A stretch of 64,000 nucleotides of DNA, taken from positions 25,370 through 89,369 of the forward strand of contig CAMCFN010000009.1 in the NCBI GenBank assembly GCA_945874145.1. Direction: 5' to 3'. The translations under genes and the position numbers were made by a program. This document shows positions 9,474 through 18,845 of this stretch, piece by piece; within the stretch, counting starts at the first letter, position 1, and each line of letters starts with the position of its first letter. The notes beneath the pieces were generated by a model, which worked only from the letters and a program-made list of their open reading frames with translations, was not told the DNA's origin and made no database searches. The DNA comes from Akkermansia muciniphila (GTDB lineage Bacteria; Verrucomicrobiota; Verrucomicrobiia; Limisphaerales; SXTU01).

Positions 9474-9476
9474 GGC

Positions 9477-11017
9477 TCAGAAGGGCAACTGCCGCACCCA
9501 GTGCGCGACGGTCGGGTTGATAACTGCGATGATGAACTGCGGCCACACGCCGAGCACGAACATCAGCAGCGTCGCGGGGAAGACCACCGCGCCCTCGTTG
9601 TAGGTCAGGTCGGCGAAGCCCGCCCACTTCTCGTTGAGCGGGCCGCACCAGACCTTCTGGATGAGGGTCAGGATGAAGATGGCGGTGACGAGCAGGCCCG
9701 GCAGCACGAGCACCGCCGCCCACGGCACGAGCGGGAAGACGCCCTTGAAGATGAGGAACTCGCCGATGAAGCCGTTCAAGCCGGGCAAGCCCAGCGATGA
9801 GAACAGCGCGAGGCCCATCAGCCCGCAGAAAACCGGCGCGACCTTGCGCAAGCCGCCGAAGTCGTCGAGGCCGCGCGCGCCTTCGCTGCGGTCTTCAAGG
9901 AAGGCGACGAAGCAGAAGAGCAGGCTCGCGGTGATGCCGTGGTTGAACATCTGGAGCACCACGCCGTTGAGCGCCGCCGTGCGGTCGAGCGCGGTGCCGG
10001 TGGCGCTCGCCGCCGCGAAGACGCCGAGCAGACAGTAGCCGAGGTGGTTGATGGACGAGTAGGCGAGGATGCGCTTGAGGTCGCGTTGCGCGAGCGCGGC
10101 GAAGGCGGAGAGGACGATGGTCGCGACCGCCAGCCAGAGCAGCGGCGTGAGCAGGGCCTGCATCGGCTCGGGGAAAATCGGCAGCAGCAGCCGCACGAAG
10201 CCATACACGCCGAGCTTGGACATCACGCCGGTCAGCGCCATCGAGACGGGCGTGGGCGCTTCCGCGTAGGTCAGCGGCAGCCAAGTGTGGAAGGGCCACA
10301 GCGGCACCTTCACCGCGAAGCCCAGCAGCGCGCCGATGAACAAGACGAGATACGCCTTGCCCGCGCCCCAACCGAGCCACGCGAACTTCGCCTCGACCGC
10401 CGGGCCGAGGGCCTTGGTGCGCGCCAGTTCGGCGAGCTTGAGGAAATCGAACGTGCCGGTGGCGAGGAACAGCGCGAGGAACGCCAGCAGCAGCGCGATG
10501 CTGCCCACCATCGTGTAAACGAAGAACTGGAGCGCCGCCTCCGACCGCTGCGGGCCGCCCCAGAGCTTGATGAGGAAGAAGGCGGGGATGAGGCTGAGTT
10601 CCCAGAACAGGAACCAGTGGAAGAAGTTCAGCGCCGTGAACGCGCCGAATAGGCCGCCTTGCAGGAAGAGGAAGAGGCCGCAGTAGAGCGGGACGTTCTC
10701 CTGAATCTTGTCCGAGGCCAGCACCGCCATCGGGATGACGAGCGCGGCGAGCATCAGCATCACCAGCCCGAGGCCGTCGAGGCCGACGTGATACTCGATG
10801 CCGAGCGTGGGAATCCAAACGTGCCGCTCCGAGAACTGCATTCCGCCTTCGGCGGGATTGGTGTTAACCCACAGCGCGGCCACCAGCGCCAGCGCGAGGA
10901 TGTTGACCGCCAGCGTGAGTCCGCGCGCGAGTTGCCGGCGCTCGCGGTCCACGCCGAAGACGAGCGCGGCCCCTACCAGCGGCAGGAAGGTCAGAATCGA
11001 GATGAGCGGCAGGCCGT

Positions 11018-11030
<13 letters not shown>
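9477..11030 (-). CDS. nuoM: NADH-quinone oxidoreductase subunit M, canonical copy
   Basis: This 517-residue NuoM retains all key channel residues visible by motif. These are the TM5 glutamate in FLFWELSLIPAFFLIKLWGG, the TM7 lysine in GFAVKVPLWPFHTWLP, the TM8 lysine in GVMSKLGVYGF and the TM12 glutamate in GLNGFIGEFLIFKG. Its 5' end overlaps nuoL by 13 nt and its 3' end lies 3 bp before the second nuoM, so both copies are in one transcript. The protein is an integral membrane proton-pumping subunit of the complex I arm. Compared with the second copy, its sequence is closer to typical bacterial NuoM. That suggests it is the standard subunit and the other is the additional one. Confidence 0.94.
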
Positions 11031-13116
<2,086 letters not shown>

Positions 13117-13120
<4 letters not shown>

Positions 13121-13428
13121 CCCTTCATCTCCTCCACCTTGTCCACGTTCGCGGTGCGGAAGTGGCGGTAAATCGTGATGATGAGCGCCAGGCCGACAGC
13201 GGCTTCGGCGGCGGCGATGGCGATGCTAAACAGCGCGAACATCAGGCCGGTCTGCGTCTCCGGCGTCTCGCTGAAGCGCCAGAAGGCGATGAAGTTCAGG
13301 TTCGCGGAGTTGAGCATCAGTTCGATGCCGATGAGCACCATGATGGCATTGCGCCGCGTTAGCGCGCCCGCGAGGCCGATGCAGAAGAGCAGCGCGGAGA
13401 CCGTGAGGTAGCACCAAAGCGGGCTCAT
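13117..13428 (-). CDS. nuoK: NADH-quinone oxidoreductase subunit K
   Basis: This small 103-residue membrane subunit of complex I has three predicted helices. Characteristic features are GLAGALTRRNAIMVLIGIE with the conserved glutamate in the second helix, followed by LMLNSANLNFIAF, and a second acidic residue in the third helix (AIAAAEAAVGLAL). Length is standard (about 100). It overlaps nuoL by 4 nt downstream. Upstream it is separated from nuoJ by 112 bp that hold an imperfect inverted repeat, which is unusual inside this otherwise tightly packed operon. Confidence 0.95.
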
Positions 13429-13450
13429 GCTGGTCTCCTTTCGGTCGCGG

Positions 13451-13532
13451 AGAGAGGATAGAAGATAGAGGATAGAAGGTAGCGAAGGCGGGCCACGGAG
13501 GCGGCTCTATCCTCTATCTGCTCTCTTCTATT
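13451..13532. repeat. inverted repeat between nuoJ and nuoK
   Basis: A purine-rich left arm (13451-13475) and a pyrimidine-rich right arm (13507-13532) pair imperfectly over about 25 bp. They include a perfect 13-bp core (AGATAGAGGATAG 13463-13475; CTATCCTCTATCT 13507-13519). The loop is about 30 bp. In RNA it would form a long stem inside the nuo transcript. It may be a miniature repeat element of the type scattered in verrucomicrobial intergenic DNA, or it may adjust expression between nuoJ and nuoK. Confidence 0.75.
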
Positions 13533-13540
13533 CTCTCGCT

Positions 13541-14035
13541 TCATTTTCCCTCCTTCTCGCGCATCGCGATGATGACCGCGCCGAGCATCGCAGCCGTGAG
13601 CAGCAAGGCCATGACTTCCAGCGGGAGGACGTAATCGGTCATCAGCTTCTGGCCGAGCGTCTTGACGGAGACTTCGGGGGCCGGGGCGGCGATGCGCTTG
13701 CCCACAGGGCTGGCGAGGACGGCGAGGGCCATCGTGAGGAACGCACCCACCGCCACTGAGATGCCAACCCACGGGGTGACGGTGGACGGCTCGTCCTTCG
13801 GCTCCGTGCTGCGCGTGAGCAGGATAGCGAAGACGATGAGAATCGAGACCGCGCCGACATAGACGAGGATTTGCGTGAGGCCGACAAACTCGGCGTTGAG
13901 CTGAAGATAAAGCCCGGCCAGGCCCGCGAACGTCAGCACCAAGCTCAGCGCGCAATGCACCATGTTCCGCAGCGACATCGCCGCGACGGCGCTGCCGACA
14001 GTCAGACCGGCGATGATGGCGAAGGGCAAAGTCAT
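13541..14035 (-). CDS. nuoJ: NADH-quinone oxidoreductase subunit J
   Basis: This 164-residue membrane subunit of complex I has about five helices. Recognisable segments are MSLRNMVHCALSLVLTF, GLYLQLNAEFVGLTQILVY (the conserved NuoJ core with the glutamate-containing helix) and VGAVSILIVFAILLT. The start is the ATG at 14035 (MTLPFAII). The frame is open for another 49 codons upstream, but that stretch is made of intergenic repeat sequence and does not read like protein. Length agrees with bacterial NuoJ (about 160-200). A 180-bp gap with a nested inverted repeat separates it from nuoH. Confidence 0.93.
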   Translation of the reverse strand: MTLPFAIIAGLTVGSAVAAMSLRNMVHCALSLVLTFAGLAGLYLQLNAEFVGLTQILVYVGAVSILIVFAILLTRSTEPKDEPSTVTPWVGISVAVGAFLTMALAVLASPVGKRIAAPAPEVSVKTLGQKLMTDYVLPLEVMALLLTAAMLGAVIIAMREKEGK

Positions 14036-14040
14036 GCGGA

Positions 14041-14210
14041 AACCACAAATGAACACGAATGAACACGAATCAGAGCACAGACTTGAGTCCGCTTCGACGA
14101 AAGCAGGGAAGCAGCACTGGAAAATTCGGACGCGTCTGGACTGGGGACGTTGAAGCGGGCTGAAGCCCGCGCTCCGTTCCATTCGTGTCTGTGCGTGTTC
14201 ATTCGTGGTT
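14041..14210. repeat. nested inverted repeat between nuoH and nuoJ
   Basis: The outer arms, 14041-14070 and 14181-14210, are about 30 bp and match at about 25 positions as inverse complements (GAACACGAAT-type units; ATTCGTGTTC / ATTCGTGGTT on the right). Inside lies a perfect palindrome, GCGGGCTGAAGCCCGC (14155-14170), of the same family as the one at 6463. The left arm itself contains two tandem GAACACGAAT units. Repeats of the ATTCGTG...TTCATTCGTGG type are common between genes in Verrucomicrobiota. This copy sits inside an operon, so it is transcribed. Confidence 0.8.
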
Positions 14211-14215
14211 AAGAA

Positions 14216-15448
14216 TCAGTTGGCGAAGCGGTATTCGCGCTTGGTGAACTTGGCCTCGAAGCCCCGGCCCAGCAGCCAGTAGGGAATCGCGAGCATAGCG
14301 AAGCAGAGGGGCCAGCGGGCGACGAGCGGGATGCTGTTGGCCGACAGGTGCCACAGCGCGGCGACGACGAGGTTGATGAGGGTCATCGGCAGGAGGAATT
14401 TCCACGCGAAGCCCATGAGCTGGTCGGTGCGCAGGCGGGGCAGCGTGCCGCGCAGCCAGATGAAGAGGACGATGAGCGCGCTGAGTTTGCCGAGGAACCA
14501 GCACCATGAGGGAACCCAGGTAAACGGAGCGAGCTTCACCGGAGGGAGCCAGCCGCCGAGGAACAACGTGATGCCCAGCCCGCACATGGCAAAGAGGCCG
14601 AGGTATTCGGCGAGGAAGAAGATGGCGAACTTGAAGCCGGAGTATTCCGTGAAATAGCCGGCGATGATTTCCGACTCGGCTTCCGGCAGGTCGAACGGCG
14701 TGCGGTTCGCCTCGGCGGCGGCGGCGGTGAGGAAGAGAAAGAAGCCGACGAGGCCCCACGGGGTGAAGAGGTGCCAGGTGTAAAGAAAGCCAAACTTGAG
14801 CTCGGTCTGACTTTCCACGATGCCCGGTAGCGACAGCGTCCCGGCAATCATCACGACCGTCAGCGCGGAGAGGATGAGCGGGATTTCGTAGGAGACCATT
14901 TGTGCGATGGCGCGCATCGCGCCGAGGAGGGAATACTTGTTACGACTCGACCAGCCGGCCATGAACACGCTGAGTTCCGTGCTCGCGCCGACGGCGAAGA
15001 AGAACAGGAGGCCCGTCTGCGGCAAGTCGAGCGGGACCATGTTCTTGCCAAACGGCAGCACGGAGTAGGTCAGCAATACCGGGATAAGCAGCGCGATGGG
15101 CGCGAGGAAGTGGACGACCTTGTCCGCCGCGCGCGGGACGACGTCCTCCTTGATGAGCGACTTGATGCCGTCGGCGATGAACTGGCCGAAGCCGAAGAGG
15201 CGGATGTCCGTGAGCGGGATGCCCACGCGGTTCGGCCCAATGCGGTTTTGGATGCGGCCGAGCCCCTTGCGCTCGATGACGGTCGTGAGCGCAAACATCA
15301 GCGGGAAGACGGCGAGAATCGGTGTGATGGACAACACCGCCGAAACCACCGCGACCAGCCACTCCGGCGTGGCTCCGGGCAGCAAGCCCAAGAGCAGATG
15401 CTTCAGCGTGACGGGAAGTGCGTCGAGTTTGGCGAACAGCTCGGCCAT
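14216..15448 (-). CDS. nuoH: NADH-quinone oxidoreductase subunit H
   Basis: This 410-residue membrane subunit lies at the junction with the peripheral arm and forms the quinone-binding chamber. Clear landmarks are ERKGLGRIQNRIGPNRVG, ADGIKSLIKEDVVP, EANRTPFDLPEAESEIIAGY and EYSGFKFAIFFLAEY, all signatures of NuoH. Its start lies 2 bp after the nuoI stop, so the two are probably coupled. The C-terminus has the expected RTDQLM...WK segment. Length is slightly above the E. coli protein (325) because of additional terminal helices, as in many other phyla. Confidence 0.95.
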   Translation of the reverse strand: MAELFAKLDALPVTLKHLLLGLLPGATPEWLVAVVSAVLSITPILAVFPLMFALTTVIERKGLGRIQNRIGPNRVGIPLTDIRLFGFGQFIADGIKSLIKEDVVPRAADKVVHFLAPIALLIPVLLTYSVLPFGKNMVPLDLPQTGLLFFFAVGASTELSVFMAGWSSRNKYSLLGAMRAIAQMVSYEIPLILSALTVVMIAGTLSLPGIVESQTELKFGFLYTWHLFTPWGLVGFFLFLTAAAAEANRTPFDLPEAESEIIAGYFTEYSGFKFAIFFLAEYLGLFAMCGLGITLFLGGWLPPVKLAPFTWVPSWCWFLGKLSALIVLFIWLRGTLPRLRTDQLMGFAWKFLLPMTLINLVVAALWHLSANSIPLVARWPLCFAMLAIPYWLLGRGFEAKFTKREYRFAN

Positions 15449-15450
15449 GA

Positions 15451-16131
15451 CTATGCGGCGGGAGCCGCAGCGGGGGAAGAGGGTTTGGGCGCAGGAGCCG
15501 ACGCGGGCGCGCCAACAGGGCCTGCGGCAGCGGCGGCTTCAGCCTTGGTTTTCGCCTCTGCAGCGGCCTTGGCCTTCGCTTCCACGTCGGCCTTTGCCTT
15601 GGCTTGGGCCTTCGCGACTTCAACGGCGAGCGCGGCGTCGGACGCGGCGGCTTCCGTCGGGTGAATCTTGCGATAGTGCTCGTTGGACTTGGCGAGCTGG
15701 TGCTTGTTGACGAGCAAGCCGCCGAAGCGGTCGGTGTTCGACAGCTCGAACTCGGTGTCCATCTTGATGGACTCGAACGGGCAGACCTCGACGCAAATCT
15801 GGCAGCTCATGCAGACCGACAGGTCGATGTCGAAGGTCGCCGGATAGAACTGCATCTGGCCCTTGTAGTCCGCGCGCTTGTCCTTGCTCTTGACGATGTA
15901 AATGCACTGCGGTGGGCACTCCTTCTCGCAAATCTGGCAGGCCACGCAGCGCAGGCCCTTCATCGGGTCTTCGGTGTCATGAACCAAGAAGGGAAACTGC
16001 CGCGCGTTCTCCTTCGAGGCAATGCGCTGCTCGGGATACTCGACGGTCGTGAGCCGCTCGGGGTCGTGGTAGCTGCCGGCGAAGTTCTTCGCCGTCTCCA
16101 CCATGCCTTTGAGTATTCCGGTGCCGAGCAT
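15451..16131 (-). CDS. nuoI: NADH-quinone oxidoreductase subunit I with Ala/Lys-rich tail
   Basis: This 226-residue peripheral-arm subunit carries two [4Fe-4S] clusters. The motifs CVACQICEKECPPQC and CMSCQICVEVCPFES give the two CxxCxxCxxxCP sets that relay electrons to quinone. After the ferredoxin part (ending around residue 150) comes an unusual C-terminal tail of about 70 residues made almost only of Ala, Lys, Glu and then Pro/Ala. It looks like a charged helix followed by a disordered end. Standard NuoI proteins are about 160-180 residues, so the tail is additional. It is followed by nuoH after 2 bp and preceded by nuoD after 40 bp. Confidence 0.94.
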   Translation of the reverse strand: MLGTGILKGMVETAKNFAGSYHDPERLTTVEYPEQRIASKENARQFPFLVHDTEDPMKGLRCVACQICEKECPPQCIYIVKSKDKRADYKGQMQFYPATFDIDLSVCMSCQICVEVCPFESIKMDTEFELSNTDRFGGLLVNKHQLAKSNEHYRKIHPTEAAASDAALAVEVAKAQAKAKADVEAKAKAAAEAKTKAEAAAAAGPVGAPASAPAPKPSSPAAAPAA

Positions 16132-16171
16132 TTAGGTGAGTTTCAGGATTCGCGCTGCGGGATGCAAGATT

Positions 16172-17392
16172 TCACCGGTCTACCTCGCCGAGAACAATAT
16201 CCACACTCCCCAGCGTGATGACCGCATCCGCGATGGTCTGGCCGAGGCACATGTCTTCAAGGATGGTGAGGTTGATGAGGCTCGGCGGGCGGACGCGGTA
16301 ACGATACGGGTTCGGACTGCCGTCGCTGATGAGGTAGAAACCCAGCTCCCCCTTGGGCGTCTCGATGCGACCGTAGGCCTCACCCGCTTTCGGGCGGAAG
16401 CCGCGCAGCTTCGCCTTCGGGTCCACCACGGGGCCTTCGGGGATGTCCTTCAGCGCCGGTTCCAGAATCTTCAGCGACTCGCGCATCTCCAGCATTCGAA
16501 TCATGTAGCGGTCGTAAACATCGCCGTGGTCGCCGAGCGGGACGCGGAACGGGTAGCGGCTGTAGATGCCGTAATTGTCCACCTTGCGCAGGTCATAGTC
16601 CACGCCGCTGGCGCGCAGCATCGGGCCGGTGATGCCAGCGTTGATGGCGAGTTCGGCGGAGAGCTTCCCGACGCCCTGCGTGCGGGCCATGAGGATTTCG
16701 TTGCCGGAGAGCAGCGCGTCGAACTCATCGAGAAACTTCGGATACTCGGCCACGACTTTCTTCGCCGCGTCCAACCAGCCCGCCGGCAAATCGCAGCGGC
16801 AGCCGCCGAACCTCATGTAGTTGCACATCATCCGCGCGCCGGTGAGCGACTCGATGAGATCGAGAATCTTCTCGCGCTCGCGGAAGGCATACATCAGCGG
16901 CGTGCCCAGCGCGCCCATGTCTTGGAGCAGGAAGCCCGCGAGACAGGTGTGGTTCAGCACGCGCGTCAGCTCGGCGGTGATGAGGCGGATGTATTCGGCG
17001 CGCTCGGGGACTTGCAGGCCGGCGAGCTTCTCGACGGACAACGCGTAAGCCCAGTTGTTCGTCAGCGAACAGAAGTAATCCAGCCGGTCCGTGTAGGGCA
17101 TCGAGCCGAGATAGCTCGTGTTCTCGGCAATCTTCTCGTGGTTGCGGTGCAGGTAGCCAAAGACCGGCTTGAGCTTCACCACCGTCTCGCCGTCGAGCAC
17201 CACGTCCATGCGGAAGACGCCGTGCGTGGATGGGTGCTGCGGCCCCATCGCGACTTCGAGCAACTCCCCTTCCCTCCCCTGCCCCACCGGCTGCGCCTTG
17301 CGGTGGAAGTCCGTCTTCCCTGCGTCGTAGGCGAGGTCGTGGAACGTCATGAACTGCGTTCCATCCACAGGTGCTTCAGGGTCAGTGCTCAC
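16172..17392 (-). CDS. nuoD: NADH-quinone oxidoreductase subunit D
   Basis: This 406-residue, 49-kDa type subunit of complex I forms the quinone-reduction site with NuoB. Diagnostic segments are MGPQHPSTHGVFRMDVVLDGE, GYLHRNHEKIAE, TYLG-like SYLGSMPYTDRLDY, RAEYIRLITAELTRVLNH, MRFGGCRCDLPAGW and the C-terminal DIVLGEVDR. The start codon overlaps the nuoC stop by 4 nt (ATGA), so the two are translationally coupled. NuoC and NuoD are separate here, not fused as in E. coli. Length and motifs are fully standard. Confidence 0.96.
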   Translation of the reverse strand: MSTDPEAPVDGTQFMTFHDLAYDAGKTDFHRKAQPVGQGREGELLEVAMGPQHPSTHGVFRMDVVLDGETVVKLKPVFGYLHRNHEKIAENTSYLGSMPYTDRLDYFCSLTNNWAYALSVEKLAGLQVPERAEYIRLITAELTRVLNHTCLAGFLLQDMGALGTPLMYAFREREKILDLIESLTGARMMCNYMRFGGCRCDLPAGWLDAAKKVVAEYPKFLDEFDALLSGNEILMARTQGVGKLSAELAINAGITGPMLRASGVDYDLRKVDNYGIYSRYPFRVPLGDHGDVYDRYMIRMLEMRESLKILEPALKDIPEGPVVDPKAKLRGFRPKAGEAYGRIETPKGELGFYLISDGSPNPYRYRVRPPSLINLTILEDMCLGQTIADAVITLGSVDIVLGEVDR

Positions 17393-18033
17393 GCCTTCAC
17401 CTCCTGTGCCGCGCGATGCGCCTTAGCCTTCTCCAGCACGTCGTCATGCGGCGTCGGCTCGTATTCGTAATCATCCGGCTCCACATAGTCCTTGCGCATC
17501 GGGTAGTCCTTGAAGCCGTCCCACATCAGGATGCGGCGCAGGTCGGGATGGCCGTCGAAAAGCACACCGTAGAGGTCGAACACCTCGCGCTCCTGAAACT
17601 CGCAGCTCCGCCAAAGCGGCGTGAGCGACGTGACCTTCACCGGGTCCGCGCGGCCCGGCGTGCGCTGGCGGAGGATGACCGGCCCGTGCTTCATCGACAT
17701 CGAGTAGAGGTGATAGACCACTTCGAGGTAGCCAGCGCGCTTCGTCTTCTTCACTTCCTCGACCTCCTTCTCCACGCCGTCCACGACCTTCTTGACCTTC
17801 ACCTTCTCGGACAGCTCGGCGTCCAGGAAATCAACCCCGGTTACGTTCGAGCAATAGTCGAGACGGAGCTGCGGGTCATCCCGGAGAAACTGGGCAACGG
17901 CGTAGGCGTGCTCCACATCCACGAGCAACGAATGCTGCGCGCATGGGCTGTCGTTCTTCACGACGCTCAACTGCGCGCCGGGCACGGCGGCCTCGGCACG
18001 GGCTTTGATTTGCTCAGGAGTTTCGAGCGGCAC
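17389..18033 (-). CDS. nuoC: NADH-quinone oxidoreductase subunit C
   Basis: This 30-kDa type peripheral subunit of complex I is 214 residues from the GTG at 18033. The signature EREVFDLYGVLFDGHPDL, continuing into RRIL and the DYPMRKDY end, is canonical. A lysine/glutamate-rich stretch (KVKVKKVVDGVEKEVEEVKK, roughly residues 95-115) is inserted before the YLEVVYHLYS strand. No ATG exists between an unlikely far-upstream one at 18240 and internal Met codons. GTG 18033 is favoured because a sigma-70-like promoter (TTGTCA, 17-bp spacer, TACAAA) ends only 7 nt before it. It is the first gene of the ten-gene nuo operon. nuoA and nuoB, which normally come first, are not present. Confidence 0.88.
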   Translation of the reverse strand: MPLETPEQIKARAEAAVPGAQLSVVKNDSPCAQHSLLVDVEHAYAVAQFLRDDPQLRLDYCSNVTGVDFLDAELSEKVKVKKVVDGVEKEVEEVKKTKRAGYLEVVYHLYSMSMKHGPVILRQRTPGRADPVKVTSLTPLWRSCEFQEREVFDLYGVLFDGHPDLRRILMWDGFKDYPMRKDYVEPDDYEYEPTPHDDVLEKAKAHRAAQEVKA

Positions 18034-18069
18034 GCGGGGGTTTGTAGTCGGCAGACAAGGGTTTGACAA
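18034..18069 (-). promoter_or_regulatory. putative promoter of the nuo operon
   Basis: On the minus strand a TTGTCA box (18069-18064) and a TACAAA box (18046-18041) are separated by exactly 17 bp. The expected transcript start falls at or next to the GTG at 18033, which would give a leaderless or nearly leaderless nuoC mRNA. No Shine-Dalgarno sequence precedes the GTG, which fits. Box matches are 5/6 and 4/6, so this is a prediction only. Confidence 0.45.
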
Positions 18070-18155
18070 AGAGTTTGTGAGCCAGATTTCCCCGGCGGCC
18101 AACGTTCCGCCAGACCGAAAAAGGCGGTGCCGGAAAGACCCTCCGGTTGAGCGGC

Positions 18156-18818
18156 CTACTTGATGGGAATGCTGATGACGAGGCCGGCAACGCGCGGGGT
18201 TTGGGACTTCGACTGCCCGCGAAACATGCCCGTGTGGCAACTGAGACAGCCCTCGCCCAGCGGGATCGCCCGGACGCTGCGCAAGTAGCCCGCCTCGACC
18301 AACTCGAACTTCTCCTGCCCGCCGGCAAGGGCAGCTGCCGCCTGCTTCTCGTAGCCTGCGCGCGGCTCATGGTGAACGCTCATGGGTCGCGTGTTCACCG
18401 AGATCCAGCGACCCTCGACCTTGGATTGCTCGGCCACTTCAGCGAACACCTCCTCCATCGCCCTGGCCGGCAGCACGGCCTGACCTTTGCGGAAATAGTA
18501 GCGATGAATGATCTCCAGTGTGCTCGCATAAATCAGGTGCGCCATCTCGGCCCGGTCGCGCGCCACGGCCAAAGTGACCGGCGGCATTTCGCCTGAAGGT
18601 CCTTCAGAAACCGCGCCGGGCTTCGCACCGCCTGGCTCGGCCGCGCGAGCGGTGGGAGCGGACGGCAGGAATAAATTCCATCCGAGGAGCCCGGCGGCTG
18701 TCATGGCGAAGCCGGCTCGAAATAGCCAGCGGGGGATATTAGGGAGATTCACCCCAGTTCGACGTGGTGGAAGAGCGGGAAATTTAGCTCCATCTGAAGC
18801 CCAGAAAGCAGTTAGCAT
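18156..18818 (-). CDS. membrane-anchored DUF3365-like heme c protein
   Basis: This is a 220-residue protein from the ATG at 18818, or 198 residues from a GTG at 18752 that lies just before the membrane segment. The N-terminus has one hydrophobic helix (FAMTAAGLLGWNLFLPS) ending in a signal-like ARAA. The rest is periplasmic, with a sensor-like helical part (RWISVNTRPMSVHHEPRAGYEKQA) and one CxxCH heme-attachment site, CLSCH, in EGCLSCHTGMFRGQSKSQTP. This arrangement matches DUF3365/Tll0287-type heme proteins, which may act in redox sensing or electron transfer. It lies upstream of the nuo operon on the same strand, separated by 122 bp that include the predicted nuo promoter. A respiratory role is plausible but unproven. 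Confidence 0.75.
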   Translation of the reverse strand: MLTAFWASDGAKFPALPPRRTGVNLPNIPRWLFRAGFAMTAAGLLGWNLFLPSAPTARAAEPGGAKPGAVSEGPSGEMPPVTLAVARDRAEMAHLIYASTLEIIHRYYFRKGQAVLPARAMEEVFAEVAEQSKVEGRWISVNTRPMSVHHEPRAGYEKQAAAALAGGQEKFELVEAGYLRSVRAIPLGEGCLSCHTGMFRGQSKSQTPRVAGLVISIPIK

Positions 18819-18845
18819 CCGCCAACTTAAACATCCAGCACCCCC

